Positions 35,477 through 50,011 of a stretch of DNA of 64,000 nucleotides are shown piece by piece. The DNA comes from Gonapodya prolifera JEL478. Its lineage: Eukaryota; Monoblepharomycota; Monoblepharidomycetes; Monoblepharidales; Gonapodyaceae. Numbering within the stretch: position 1 is the first letter of the stretch; every line of letters begins with the position of its first letter. The translations under genes and the position numbers were made by a program. The stretch is taken from positions 62,001 through 126,000 of the forward strand of contig KQ965839.1 of assembly GCA_001574975.1 (NCBI GenBank), given 5' to 3'. The notes under the pieces are model-generated. The model made no database searches, was not told the DNA's origin, and saw nothing but the letters and a program-made list of their open reading frames with translations.

Positions 35477-37854
35477 TCACTCAAACTCGCCCGAATCCGT
35501 AATCGTAATCTTCATCGACGGCTTTCCGCTAGAAAGTAGAGTGAGTACCATATGGTGAGCACTTCATGAGCACTTCATGTCTCGCACACCAGCAGTAGCA
35601 ACCACCCACCTCTGCGACCCACACTTCTCCATCCGCCTTACAACGTCCTGCCCCGCCGTGACAACACCAAACACCACATGCTTATCGTCCAACCAGTCCG
35701 TCTTTGCCGTTGTAATGAAGAATTGGGAGCCTACAACACGGCATGATAAGTACAAGTCCCATCGCCTCACAACCCCCTGCGTTCCCGCACCACCCACCGT
35801 TCGTATTCGCGCCCGCGTTAGCCATACTCAGGAGGAACGGCTGCGTGTGCTTGAGCGTGAAATTCTCGTCATCAAATTTGCCGCCGTAGATGGATTTCCC
35901 GCCCGTGCCGTTTCCCTTGGTGAAGTCGCCGCCTTGACACATGAATTGCTGTAGGGGTGCGGCGAGGGTGGGTAGTGGTCGTGGGAGGGAGAGTTGGGGT
36001 CAGAAGTTGGAACACACCAGTTCGGTCCCATCAAACCACCCTCATCCTCCGAGCCCCCAAACCCAGCAACGTACCGGAATAATCCGGTGAAAATGGCTCC
36101 CCTTGTACCCGAACCCTCGCTCGCCCGTACAGAGTGCCCTGTTCGATCATTTCCAGACCCACACAACAAGGGCCAGGTGTCGGCATCGAGATCGGGAGGG
36201 GCAAGTGCAAGTGCGGCCCCGAACACCACCGGGCAGGTTTCAGACGGGCAACGTCAGCACACCACCCTCCCCACAGCAACCACAGCCACGACCCACCTGA
36301 AGTTCTCGGCCGTCCTGGGCACGATGTCCGACCGCAGGGTCATCTCTATCCGCCCCGCGGGCTTGCCGCCGATGGAAATGTCGAAGTAGACTCTGTGGGG
36401 TGGGCAGTAGGGAGTGGTGAGAGGTGGAGATATCAGGATGAGTACGGAGGTGCGGTTGGAGGAGACGGTAGTAGCACGGAATGAGAAGTCGCTCTGTCCT
36501 TGTCCAACGAGTGCCTCCCGACTCCACGCGAGCGTTCGGTCCAACCGGTCACTTAGCCCGCCTCACTGAAGCGATTCGAACTGACCGACCTCGCGTCCTT
36601 CCCCTCCACATCACCAGCACAACTGGCACTCGTGAATCCACCCTCGTACTCCATTTCCCATTACGCCACCTCATCTCCATCATGCCTGGCGCTCACGACC
36701 GTCCACTTGCCTCCCACCTTCCCTGGTTCACAAACCGAACCGTCCCACACCACCAGCCCCTTACCCTCCCCCTACCCCCTCCATACAGCGTAACGCACCT
36801 CGGCAACCCATCCCTCCTCTTCTGCTTCTTCGCCTCGGTCTGCCCCGTCTCTCCCTCCTGTGTCCTCTTCGCCCCAGCTCCCGAACCAGCGGGTTCGGGC
36901 TCGGCGGCAATCGTCGTTCCTCTCGCCCGCGCACGGTCCTCCTCGTCCAAATCCGCCGTCGGGGCGGGAGCGGGATTCGTGCCGTCGTCGTCGTCGGGAG
37001 GGAGCTGCGCGACGTGCGTGCGGAGGTAGGCGTCGTCGGACCAGACTGCGCGGGTTTGGGGAGGGGGGGGACGAAGGTGAGTGTGAGTGGGAGTGGGATT
37101 GGAGGTGGATACAAAGAGGTGAGAGGGAATCAAGTATTTGGGTCTGCGCTCCGCTCTGCCCTTAGGACCTCCGCCGGTCAATAAATTCTCTAAGTGCGGA
37201 TACTCTGCCTTATATCAGACGCTCCCACGTGGATGTAGGATTCATTCGCTTCTATCGGACTCTTTGACCACTGGAATTCTCCTTTTCGTACGTCCGTACT
37301 CCATGCTCTGACGGTTCATTCGTTGTTTCTGGCCGGGACTTCGCCTCCAGAGGACTCCTTGGCCTTCCACGTGATACACTCCAGACCTTGGCGTCGCTCC
37401 AGGCCACTGGAGTCCATTCCGCTTCGCTCCATTCCGTTTCGTCCCATTCGGTTTCGACAACCACTCACTTGGTTTGTTTGAGCCCATTCCATAGCCCCTT
37501 CCCGGTCTGGCCATGTTGCACCTGAGGACCTTGCCGTACATCTCAGCAAGGTTCATGTTGTCTATGGCGGCTTTGGCATCGTCCTCGAGCTCAAACTCGA
37601 CAAACGCGAACCCCCTGTGCTTTGCGTTTCCCGAGGGGTCCGGCGGCATCTGCACGCCCGTGATGTCGCCAAAGGGCAGGAATGCAGATTTGAGGAGCGC
37701 GGGAGTGACGGATTCGTCGAGCCCGCCTGGCAGAGAGAAGGGGAGTCGTGAGTGGGACGGGATGGGGGCGACCGAGGGTGTTTCCCGCGAATGTTCACGC
37801 ACCGACAAAGACTGTTGTCTTGATGTTTCGTATGGTGTCAATCAGCGACCCCAT
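35477..37854 (-). CDS. PPIE: RRM-cyclophilin peptidyl-prolyl isomerase (PPIE/CYP33)
   Basis: This nuclear prolyl isomerase has an N-terminal RNA-recognition motif and associates with the spliceosome. Exon 1 starts [18 protein letters not shown]. Exon 2 gives the rest of the RRM ([39 protein letters not shown], and [20 protein letters not shown]). A 423-nt repeat-like intron (37046-37468) precedes the linker exon with [14 protein letters not shown], which matches the PPIE linker, and an acidic/Lys stretch. The cyclophilin domain follows: [92 protein letters not shown]. It ends [16 protein letters not shown]. The active-site Arg and Phe positions ([18 protein letters not shown]) look intact. 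The last intron shifts the final 17 codons. Confidence 0.93.
37046..37468 (-). repeat. Repeat-like long intron of PPIE
   Basis: Just after the donor, read on the gene strand, the intron has three degenerate copies of a 12-nt unit: cgaaaccgaatg, cgaaacggaatg and cgaagcggaatg. Variants of ggaggcgaa and gaagcgaatgaatcc appear further on. The unit resembles motifs in the RPL6 and LYS4 repeat introns, but there is no long colinear match. Confidence 0.5.
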
Positions 37855-37923
37855 TTCAGACGACGGTGAGTGGGAGTGGGAGTGGGAGTGTGTAACTGTG
37901 GTCCCCGCGTCTTCACCCCACCC

Positions 37924-40900
37924 ATGTCCCCTCCGCTCTCCCCCTCTCGCACCTCGCACCCCCGCGCGCACTCCCGCTCTCCCTCGCAGTCCCGATCCCA
38001 CTCCCCCTCGCGATCCCCCTCGCCCGCACCCTTCGATGCCCATCTCACCCCAATCGAGTCCATCAAGGATGTCCAACAGGCTCGCGCGCTCCTGGCATCA
38101 GTCGTACAGCAAGAGTCTGCGCTTGACGCGGAGCTCGACACAATGCTGGCGCAGTCGGGGGGCATAACGGACGCGCTCGCGTCGTTGGATAATATAAGGT
38201 GATGGTTCTTCCACACAGTCACTCGTTTTTCAATTCATTCGACACGAGGCGGGAGGCGGAGTTGAAGGGCACAGATTGGAATGTTGCGAGAGGAGCGGGA
38301 CGTCTTGCTCGACCTCGCCAGTCGTCACGTGGTGCGGTCGAGTCCACAAGGAGGTTCCAATTGCACTCCAAAGACATTTTCATCCATATCCGGACAGTAC
38401 AGGCGATACTTTGCTGCCCGCAAGTTCAATCTGCACGACGGGCGCAATGCATTCACGTGGGAAGCGTACTCAGAGCTCAAAGATCCAGGACACCTGGATT
38501 TGGACAACAACATGCTGAGCGAATTCCGAGCCTTCAGTGGAACCAGAACACTAACGCAGCACAGGGCTCGTCATCCAACGGATGCAGCCCACCTGCGCAC
38601 GGAACGTCTCTCTGCTCTCCACGACGTGACAGCCCTGCTCTGCTCTGCTCTCCACCGCACCCCCCCCCCACCCCTACGCACAGACCTCACATCGCAACCC
38701 TCCTCTCGGACTCGTTCCAACTGCAAGCCATCGTGCACAAAGCCGCGGGCCTCGCCAATCGAATCTCGTCGCAAGTGTCCGCCCTCGACGCCAAGCAGGC
38801 ACGCGTCGCGCAGGCGGTGAAAGTTGTTGATGGGGTGAGGGAGTTGCAGGTGCGTTGGCTGTAGTATGGGGTGGCAAGGAGGGGGGATTCCTGCCGGGTG
38901 ACACTTGCATAACTGGAAGTGTCGGCCGACGCATGTGGATTGGACGATCAATGTGGTTTGGCATGTGGAACGTAATGGGAACAGCGTCATGTGGAACCTT
39001 GCGCAAACGAGGGAAGCGTTTTTATCGAGCAACGGGCGGACAGCGAATTGTGGGACTATTTTTCAACAAGAAGAAAACCTGGGGGGGCGCACCAATCTGG
39101 CTGCTGTTCATGGCGCGTCTCGCGTTAAATCCTTTCTATTCAGCCCGTCTTAATTCTGACCTTCGATCGACTCACTCCCCACTCACAAACTTGACCTCTG
39201 TTCCCACCCACTTCCCACACCCCAAAGTCCATCCTCCACACCCTCACCAACACCCCACTCACACCGTCCAACCTCCCACAAGCAACCGGCGCTTCTGCGC
39301 GCTTCCTCCTTCTGGACCCAACACTGCTGCGCTCTGTCCTCGCCACGCCCTCTATGGACGCGTCCGTCTCGCTCCCAACACCACCCGCGGGATCGCTGGC
39401 GGCGCTGGGCGGCGTAGACCCCGTCGGAAGAGTCGAGGAGGCCCGCGCGACCCTCCGGACGGTCCTGGAGGGGCGCTTCGACGAGGCAGCGGTCCAGAAG
39501 GGCGGTGGCGGTAGCGCCGTGGATGTGTTGGTGATGATGGCCCAGGCCGGGTTCGGAGAGGTCGGGATGGAGAAGATGGCTGCGTGGGCGTGTGGGGAGG
39601 TCGGCAGGGCGGGGAGTGAGGGGTTGAGGGGGGTTGGCAGCGGTGAGTTGTTCATTGAGGGAAGGTGTTCAGAGAAGCAGAGCTCGGAGCAGGATTGGAC
39701 GGGTCAACGCTGTCACTGGGACAAGATCATTTTTTATACACCTCTGCTTTTCTGGGTGGCATCTTGGCGGATCATTGAGTGTCCCACAAAGTGTCGCCTC
39801 CAACTGCGTTCTTGACCGCTCACCATCCCTACCCCTACCCCAGCACCACCTCCCGCACACTTCGCGCACCTTTTCACGTCCTTATTCGAGCACATTGCGG
39901 ACCTCGTCGACCGCCTGCAGCCCGTAGTAGAAGCTCACTTCGGCGGTCGTACTCGTACGCGGTACCTGTGCAGACGCCTGCAGAGGGAGTGCGACGTTCA
40001 GGCGACGTTGGTCGTCGATGCGTTTTTGGAGAGGAGGGAGGTGGCGAGGAAGGTACGTTGGTGACTGTTTAGATGAAGAAGGGGGGGCTGTGGTGATGGG
40101 AAGAGGAGAGCGTGGGACTCTGAGAAGTGTTCTCATACCACAGGTCGATCTTTAACCTCCATTCCGCAAATTACCCCACCCCCAGTGTGCCGCCGCTCGT
40201 TCCTTCCGCCCCTCCACCGGGCGATCTACGCCAGGCGCTCCCGGCTCGCTTCGTGGGACAACTTCCCCCATTGCTCCGTCACCCACCTCGGCCGGGAGCT
40301 CAGGCGTTGACGCGCGGGATCTTGACGCCGTGCTTGTGGAGCTCGCGACGATGGGGCAGAGGGCGGCCATGTATGAGAGGTTTTTGGTCGGGAGGGTTGG
40401 GGTGAGTATTAATGAGCGGGTGGAGCGCAGCGCTGATGAGACCAATTATTCTTGTTGCCTCGTTAGCAGGACCTTACACCGACGTCGGCGCACTCAAAGA
40501 GTAAAGATGATGGTCGGAATGGAAGTGTAGATGCTGGGGATGACAACGAGGACTTCGTGCGGGGAAGTAAGCTGGCGGCTCGTGTGCAGGAGCTTATGGG
40601 GTATTACGTGCAGCTGGAGGAGTTGTTTGTGAGGATGAGTATTGAGAAGGTGCGTAGGAATGTGTTAACTATGACTATCACATTTGAATACGTGAACGCT
40701 ATCTCCTCCCACCAGGCGCTCGCAATCGACACCGTAGATGACGCCACAAACACATCCTCTTCCCCCGACGACGTTTTTTACGTCGTACGCAAATCCTTAG
40801 AGCGCACACTGTCTTCACTCAGTGTGGACTCGCTATGCGCCATGCTGAATCTCGTCGGACGCGTCGTCGAGGAGGACTACGTGGACGTCTTGGGCCGCCG

Positions 40901-42013
40901 TGTGGGCGGTGCATGGGCAAGCCATCCGGACCCGGACCGGGCACGGCGGCAGTTCATGGTGGCTGTGAACGACACTGATATGGCGGTGGGGTACGTCCAC
41001 AAGCTGGTGGGGGAAATGAGGGAAGCTGTGCCGGGCGTGTTGGGTGGAGAGGTGTACGAGCGGAATAGAGAAAAGATAGGAAGTTGTCTGGCCGGGTTGG
41101 AGGAGTACGCGGCTGGGTTTAAACAGTTGTTGAAGGTGAGTTTCGTTGGGTGGGTGATGTTCTGGTGTTGAGCGCCTATATGGTACATCGATAATGTTCC
41201 ACTTGTTGCCGCTTTCTGCCTCCTCAGAACTGGATCGAAAACCTTTTTTCGCAAACTCTTCGCCCGCGACTGCGTATCATGCTCAGCGAAGCCCTCAAAG
41301 ACGTCAAGTATGTACTCACCGAAGAAGAGTACAATGATCTGCAGGAAGGCTCCTTCGCGAAACGTGTCGCGGGTACTTTGACGAGGTTGATGGAGACATA
41401 CGAGGTGTGTGTGCTCGAGGTGTGTTCACCGAGTACATGGCCTCTAACTTTTGGTCGGGTCAGAACACGTACACCGAGAACAACTTCGCCGCAACAATGA
41501 ACCACGTATTGGATTACGTGGCGAAGGAGTGGCAAAAGCACATTTTGGCTAATTTGAGGTTTAACCAGGTATGTTTGATACAAGTGTCGCTCCAGGTTCC
41601 ACATCACCTACGATCGTCGTTCCCTCTGTCGCGACCAGCTGGGAGCGATCCAATTCGACAAAGATGTGCGCTCGTTGGCTGCTGCGCTATCGGCTATGAC
41701 AACCGTTAACGTGCGAGACAAGATGGCGCGCCTGACGCAGATTTCGAATCTCGTGAACCTTGAGTAAGTGGCGTCGATGTTTGCACATTTGACCAGAGAA
41801 GTGCCTCACCGTGGTGTCGTTGTTTTTAAAGGCGTGTTGCGGAAGTTTACGACTATCAGAGCTCGCTGAATCTTTCGGCAGCAGATATCAGGACAATTTT
41901 GGCGCTGCGGTAAGCAAACATCAGAAAGAACGCACTTCCGGGAATTTACTCACGTGTAATCATTTTGCAGAAGCGACTTCCCCGTAGACGAGATTGCCAG
42001 ACTTCGCCTGTAA
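37924..42013 (+). CDS. COG4: Conserved oligomeric Golgi complex subunit 4
   Basis: This is a tethering-complex subunit for retrograde intra-Golgi traffic. The ATG at 37924 gives an Arg/Ser/Pro-rich leader (MSPPLSPSRTSHPRAHSRS), then IESIKDVQQARALLASVVQ and QESALDAELDTMLAQSGG. The next exon starts PHIATLLSDSFQLQAIVHKA, with SSQVSALDAKQARVAQAVKV. Middle exons carry RVEEARATLRTVLEGRFDEA and LFEHIADLVDRLQPVVEAHF, then ELATMGQRAAMYERFLVGRV. The conserved C-terminal half has VQELMGYYVQLEELFVRMSI, SSPDDVFYVVRKSLERTLSS, LSVDSLCAMLNLVGRVVEED, FNQLGAIQFDKDVRSLAAAL and LTQISNLVNLERVAEVYDY, ending ALRSDFPVDEIARLRL. At least ten introns are needed. Intron 1 (38199-38683) and the second (about 38850-39228) are unusually long, and the central low-complexity exons have approximate limits. 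Confidence 0.88.
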
Positions 42014-42172
42014 ATTGGACCTTATCATGGAGTATGTCTTTACCATCACCGTCTTGAGCAAGCGACACAAGATATCCTCATGCCACATGTATCGTTGCAT
42101 CAAATACTATAACTAGGACTTTTGCGGAATATCGTCAGTGGAGAATGGTCATTTCCGCAAATGTGGATGATT

Positions 42173-43716
42173 TCAGTCTATTTCCCCCTCGTCCTTCATT
42201 TCACCTTCGTCTATGTGATCATTCTCAAGAAATCGTCTCCGGAGCTCGTTAAGCGCCTGATTATACAACCGCCCAACCTCGGCCTTCACGTCCCCCTTCA
42301 AAGCCCTTTTTACATTCGAATTTCGGTGCCATCGGTGTACCACGTACCCTTGCGGTAACACCCAAAACTGCACCCCGCGGTATTGCAGCTCTATGCTGTG
42401 CAAGCGTTTGTTAAAGGAGTATCCGCGAAACCGCTCATCAAATGAGGGTAACTGGTCTCGTCGGGAGATGTAGTATGGCTCATATTTTCGACTCGGTTGG
42501 CGGGGGTTGACGGGGATGAGGTATGGAAGCGGCGGGTTGGAGAGCCACATGGGATAGTTGGTGAGAGCCTGGAGATGAAGGTGAGCAAAACAGGATCTTG
42601 GAAGAGGACAAGGACAAGGCGTACCCACATGCGTTTCTGTGATTTTTACGTGGTACTCGGAGAGATTGCCCCGGCACCACAGATCCACCTTTTCCGGGTC
42701 TCTTGTTTCCCTGGGAATGATCTGTCCTAAATCAACAGTCCTCGGTTGTCATCGAGTCCTCTCAGTGGTAATGTATGGTAAAGGTAGGACTCACTTGAAT
42801 GAAAGGGAACCAAGACACCCGCACTGCATAACACTGAGAAACGATTGCGGGTGAAATTTTGTGGCCCGGTGATTTTGGATGTGAGCTCAAAGGCAGGAAT
42901 GACGAACACTGCTACGCGACCCTACTTCAACCATTTAGACGATGACCACATGGCAATACGAGTCAAAGGTGGTATATTCACTTCCGAAGCAGAGCGCATC
43001 CATTCAAGCATCTGCGGCATCATAAGTGCTTTGTAGAGCCCTTCCGACGGCAAGAAATCGACGTCAATCGAAAAGACAAATTCTGTTGTGCACTGTTTCA
43101 GCGCCAGGTTTCTGAGGTGGTTGATAGGATAAAGAATGTCGTACGGGTGGTAAGTCTGTCAAAGTGTCTCGGTGGTGGGTAAACGATGATCACAGATCAA
43201 GAACAAAAATTTGCATACCAAATTTGATGGAGCAACAAAGTGTGGCCCCAAGACAACCGTCAATACCATACGACCATTGGCGACAGGTTGCAGCGTCTTT
43301 TTGATGTCCTCTACGACGCGGACAAGACTCGCATTTTTGGGGAGATCGTCGATGTAGAGGGCGACAGATATTGGACCCTCCCACAAAGTTGCGAGCATTT
43401 CAAGGCGGTCTAATCGATCGAGCGAAAGCTGGGTGAAGATTGTGACATCGCTTTCGTGCCGGGATTGGGAAGGCGCAGTCAGGAGGGGGACAGTCTTGTA
43501 CTCTACGACAGCTCTGGGAGCACTGGCGCTTATGTTTAATTCATGGCGAACTGAAGAATCGATCTCTGTGTGTCCTCGTTTGAGGCGGGGGAATCTATGT
43601 TGATCCCGACGAAGAAGGAGAATCGATCCAACATTTTGGTGAGTTAGCAATGAGAGGACGACGAGAAACAATGCAAGGACTGCAAGAAGACGCGTGCATC
43701 TTCTTGCTCTGAGCAT
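42173..43716 (-). CDS. Glycosyltransferase family 49 (LARGE/B4GAT1-like), type II membrane
   Basis: This predicted Golgi type II glycosyltransferase has a short basic cytosolic end and a signal anchor (RLLAVLALFLVVLSLLTH) near the N-terminus. The catalytic domain opens VTIFTQLSLDRLDRLEMLAT followed by LWEGPISVALYIDDLP, the LARGE second-domain pattern. A middle exon carries YPINHLRNLALKQCTTEF and VFSIDVDFLPSEGLYKAL, giving the DVD metal-binding motif. The 3' exon has YEPYYISRRDQLPSFDERFR and GYSFNKRLHSIELQYRGVQF, then VLPQGYVVHRWHR, typical of GT49. The C-terminus is acidic (EGEMKDEGEID). Three or four introns are needed, and the exon between about 42720 and 42910 is the least certain. Donor and acceptor sugars are not inferable. 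Confidence 0.84.
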
Positions 43717-43839
43717 GTGTGATGAGCCTCATAGATGACACACTTTTGGGCTCGCCGTGGTCACAAAGAGGAGCCCCTCACTTGGGTGAATCATTGGCGA
43801 CATCGCCAGGTTCCCCCTTTTTGACGCTTCTCAGGCGAG

Positions 43840-45625
43840 ATGGTGGCGAAAGACGCCGCCAAGGTCATCACGCTGTCGGAATTTAAAAGGCGAAACGCTA
43901 CCGGAGAATGTCTGATTGTGTTCGATGGTAGCGCTTATAATCTCACCTCGTTTCGGAAGAAACATCCCGGTGGACCATTGGTTATTGAGCATCTGAAAGG
44001 TAAAGCCATATCTGGGGGATGGAGGGGCAAAAAGCGCTTTCTGATCGACGTTCGAATGCAACACGCAAAGGCAAGAATGCAACGGACGTAATGATCGCAT
44101 ACCATCCAGACGACGTAATCCAGAAGCGTTTGCCATATTTCTTGGTCGGGAAGGTGGTGGACGATGGTGTTGACAGTGGTATCGAGTCGAGCGACCCCGA
44201 CGAAGCTGCTGTTCCTCAGCAAACCACCCCAAACGCTCCTTTGAGCTCCGTGGAGAAAGCAGGTGGTGCGGTCGGCTATGGTGCCCTCGTCTCCAACTCC
44301 GAAGTCTCCAAGGATTATCGTCGCCTCCATCAGCAGCTCAAGGACCTTGGATTCTTTGAAACGGACTACTCCAACTATATGCGCGAGGTGATCAAGTACC
44401 TCATCTGCCTCACTATCATCGTCTACACGGGAATATTCGCCCCTCGACACATCCTTTCTTATGTTGTATGTGCGGCGACAACAGCGTTTATGTGGCAGCA
44501 AATGGCATTCGTGGGACATGACATTGGCCACAATGCAGTATTTCATAACGCCAAGCTGGATTATGCCGTTGGAACAGCCTTTGGAAACCCACTCTTAGGC
44601 ATTAGCATCGGTTGGTGGAAGAGCAACCACAACATCCACCATGTGGTTACAAATTCGCCCGAGCACGACCCGGACATCCAGCACCTGCCATTCTTTGCTG
44701 TCTCTTCGAGGTTTCTAACCAAGCTGTATTCCTCTTACTATGGTGTGACCTGGTGAGAGCTCAATGTTCCATTGAAGGTTGAAGTCATTCCTCAAGAAAT
44801 GCACTATTTCAAGGGACTTCCCCAATGACCATTTCGCAAAGCTTCTCGTTTCAATGCAGCACAACCTCTACTACCCCATTCTCTGGTGTGTCACATACCA
44901 ACATCCTCTCGTACATTGCAATAGCTCATATCCCTACCATACACAAGCTTTGCCCGCTTTTTTCTGTATCTCCAGTCAGTGAAATACCTCTTGTCGCCTT
45001 GGTGCCCGTACCGCTTGTGGGAAGTTGGCACCATGATTTGCTTTGCCTCGTGGCAAATCTTTCTGGTGTCTCATTTCCACTCATGGACCGGCATTGCCAT
45101 CTACGTGTTTATGTCGCACGCTCTCACCATGATACTGCACCTTCAAATCACTCTGAGCCATTTTTCCATGCCAACGCAGGATCCTCCGGAGAACGAGGAC
45201 TGGGCGACTAAAGCACTGCGAACCTCGCTTGACGTTGAGGTAGGACTTTGAAGGGAAAATGAACGTGCTCAAATTCTGACAAGATTGAACGCTAGTGCCC
45301 TGAGTGGTTGGACTGGTTCCACGGTGGCCTCCAATTCCAGGTCGAGCACCATCTCTTCCCTCGAATCGCTCGTCACAAGCTCCGCCAAGTACGCCCATAC
45401 GTCGCAGACTTTGCAGCCCGGCATGGATTGTCGTTGAATTCGCAGTCATTCTATTATGGAAACGTGCTGCTGTACCGCAACTTCAAGGAGATCGCAGACC
45501 AAGTGGTGAGTACTGCAACAATGACGTTCCAACCAGACCAAATCTCATCCCTAAAACTACCAAAGGGATTTGCTTGGGGTCGTATTGGGGGAGAGAAAGT
45601 AAACGTTGCAAAGAAGCTTCAATAA
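43840..45625 (+). CDS. Cytochrome b5-fusion front-end lipid desaturase
   Basis: This ER membrane desaturase has an N-terminal haem-binding cytochrome b5 domain and introduces a double bond near the carboxyl end of a fatty acyl or sphingoid chain. The b5 domain shows KKHPGGPLVIEH with its axial His and, after an intron, MIAYHPDDVIQKRLPYFLVG. The three His boxes are HDIGH, HNIHH and QVEHH; the Gln in box 3 is diagnostic of front-end desaturases. The exons join YYGVTW to DFPNDHFAKLLVSMQHNLYY, then SVKYLLSPWCPYRLWEVG. The last exon runs from CPEWLDWFHGGLQF to the stop at 45623-45625, which lies inside an AATAAA polyadenylation-type signal. Delta-6, delta-8 or delta-5 specificity cannot be told by eye. 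Confidence 0.9.
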
Positions 45626-45766
45626 AATAGAAGGTAGACTCTCTCTCTCTCTTCTTCTTTCTGGTTAGGCGTGAGGAATTTAGTCGAAGATGTGGGAAGG
45701 GAAGAATTTTTTCTGAATACCAATGACCGGGGATGTAATCAATCGTGTAAGCTTTTCAACATAGCG

Positions 45767-47334
<1,568 letters not shown>

Positions 47335-47451
47335 TTACGATGATGGCTCGTGCCTCGTTCGACCATTGCAAAATGCACGTTTCGGTATTCAACCATGCAA
47401 TGTGTATTGTCCATGCTGCAATAATTACGCACTCTATTCGCATACATATTT

Positions 47452-50011
47452 TCATTTCGAGGCAACCTGCACCGTGACCTTGTGGTAAGCGTTCCCGTTG
47501 AACCCCCGAAAGTTGTACACCAAATCGAAGCTCCGTGGCTGCTCCCCGCCACTCGAATCCCGCGCCCGACACATGAGCGTCAACTCTTTCCCCCGCTCAA
47601 GAGTCTTTGTGTCCACATCGAGCTCCCATTTCATCCACGCCCAACCTCGATCAATCGACACGAGAGCGTCCCTCTTCGCGTCAGGATCCGATACGTTCTT
47701 TTCGACCCATTCTTTCCCTTGGTCCAGCCGCGCGGGAGCCCATGTACTGCCCCCGTCGACGGACACCTCCACAGAAGTGATGAGTTTCCCATCCCCGGAC
47801 CAAGCCCAGCCCTTGACGGGCATGGTGGCGTCCGAAGGGGAGATTCTGTCCCCAGGGGTCGGATGTGAAATTGCAGAGTTTACGGGCATGGTTTGGATGG
47901 CGGGGACGGTGGAGTAGTCAGCTGTATCGGGGGTGACGTGGGGGGGAAACATCTGGGAATCCGGACGTCATTTCCCAGTTGGCGACGCCGTTCACGACCT
48001 GGTCCTACCTTATAATCTCGGCGTTGCCACTGTACAATGTTCCAGGGTTGTCAAAAAACATGCCCGTTCCCTCTGGTTGAACAAGTAACGCAACCGCCCA
48101 CCTGAGCGTGACTCTCCTCCTTGGAGACAACCACCCGTTTCAAAAACTTGACGCTACGAGCCGCGACGTGTCCCGGCACGATGACACGCAGAGGGGACCC
48201 GTGGTCGCGGGTGATGGCCTCCTCATTGTGTTCGTAGGCCACGATGACATCGCCCAACGGATCGAGGGCCTTGGAGAGCGGTATGGAGGAGCCGTACTTG
48301 TCAAGAGCTTCGAACTGAAAGATGGGTCGCGTGCATTGCGTGTCATCTCGAGAAGTGGAACCAGCGGCGCCAGTCAAAACATGCCTGCACGTGATGCAAT
48401 CCCCCCCGCTCTGATGTCACTCCGACACGCTTTAGTAGGTCCTTGAGGGGAACTCCTGTGTACAGGCCACATGAAATGGCACCGGGTCCCCAAAGAATTC
48501 CCTGAACTGGCTTGAAAAGGTGCTGTGCGTGCCCAACGAAAACAAATTGGAGCGCGCGTCTCAGAATGAGCACGCTCAAAATTCATCGCTGCCATCTGTT
48601 CCACCCACCATATCTTTGCGGCGATTACCCGCACACTGCACAACGGCAATCACCGACTTCTGCGCTCCGAGTCCAAGTCCACTTTAGTGAATCAGCCACG
48701 TAGAAGTGCCATGCAGGAGGTCGTAATCACCTTTGGCATTTTGCGCAGCTCATCCAAGTCGACCTCGTAAGTCTTTCCACCTTCGACTTCCACCAGTAAC
48801 GTATGTTGCTCTTGTTCGAGAGGCACGCCGAAGTGGTTCCGAACGTAAAATGTGTCGACCGGTGTGACAAAGTCGTCAGCGAGAGTGGATGGCGGGGACT
48901 CTTTTTTCCGAAGGGAAGTCACCGAAAAGACGGGCGAGTAGTTGCAGACCGTCATGCAAAATGGAGAAGGGGAAGAGTTGTTCAGGATGCCGAGTTTGTG
49001 GGGGAAGAACCAACACAACAGGGACGTGTGCTTACCAGCATTGCAGGGCCTCGTATTCAGCATGATCAACTCAGGCCCGCGAACGGGATCCAGGGCGAAG
49101 GGGTCGCCCACTTTGGACAAGTCCACGTCCCACTTTGCTCCTTCCTCCACGTTGCCGATCCTGTGCGACTCGAGGATTTCCCACACGTGGTCCGCGGCGT
49201 GGTTTCGGTATACGCCCCAGAATGGGTCCACTGGTAAGAGCATCGTTGGAACAGGTCGAGGTGAGTCTCGTCTTCTCCTCTCCTCAAAAGTCTGACTCGG
49301 CCGTACCAGGTCCTCCTGCCGCCAACATGATTCGCTCCCCACCAGGATGGTTCTCGATGAAGCGTGTTACGTCGTACACACCCCTGCGATACGTGACCCA
49401 AACGCCAGGACCGTCGGGGGGAAGCTGGTTGTGGCTGGACACTTGTCGTTGGGTGTATGTGGGGAGGTCTACGCGAGGCGATATGAGAAGCCAGCTTATC
49501 GAAAATCTCGCTGAGCTTCAATACGAGTAGTGTTTCAAAGCGTCAGAGCGCCGAGCCGAGGTCCCTCGAGCTTTGAGTTCGTGCAACACGTTTACCCTCA
49601 CAAGGAGAGCCTTCGGCTGTCCCTGTCATCTCTTTCCCCCAGCATGCTCGCCCCTGGTAGCGTACACACACCTGGCCTGAAGTCTCCTGCCATTTCTCCA
49701 CCGTCCTCTGGGCCATTCTTTGCTGCCTCCAGGTCTACGAACCCGAGGGTAGTGAATGCTATCCCGACGGCGCCACCTATCAGGGCAAATAGCGGTAGAA
49801 AGGGCCCACGCGACGAGGACTGTCGGGTGTTCCCGCTTGCTAGCGGTGATTGCGTGGAAATAGCCCGAAGAGTGCGTGCCCGGTGGGTGCCCTCCCATCG
49901 AACGGCGAGGGAGGAATGCCAACCAGGTCTGGTGTGGAGCGTGACCGACGCGAGTCCGATGTGTGCTGTCGCAATCGCATTTCGTGTAATGCGAGTGATG
50001 GGATTTCTCAT
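47452..50011 (-). CDS. SUOX: Sulfite oxidase, mitochondrial (cyt b5 plus molybdopterin domains)
   Basis: This enzyme oxidises sulfite to sulfate in the mitochondrial intermembrane space. The first exon (ATG at 50011) encodes an Arg-rich presequence and a hydrophobic segment (FALIGGAVGIAFTTLGF), ending DFRP. A ~280-nt intron joins it to DLPTYTQRQVSSHN, giving the family opening RPDLPTYT. The b5 domain follows with VYDVTRFIENHPGGERIMLA. The Mo-cofactor domain has FYVRNHFGVP, then the catalytic Cys in VVQCAGNRRKDMVGG, GAISCGLYTGVPLKDLLKRV, YGSSIPLSKALDPLGDVIVA and HGSPLRVIVPGHVAARSVKF. The dimerisation domain has VKGWAWSGDGKLITSVEVSV and YNFRGFNGNAYHKVTVQVA. About seven introns are needed. It is divergent from LYS4 with about 100 bp between start codons. 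Confidence 0.91.
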
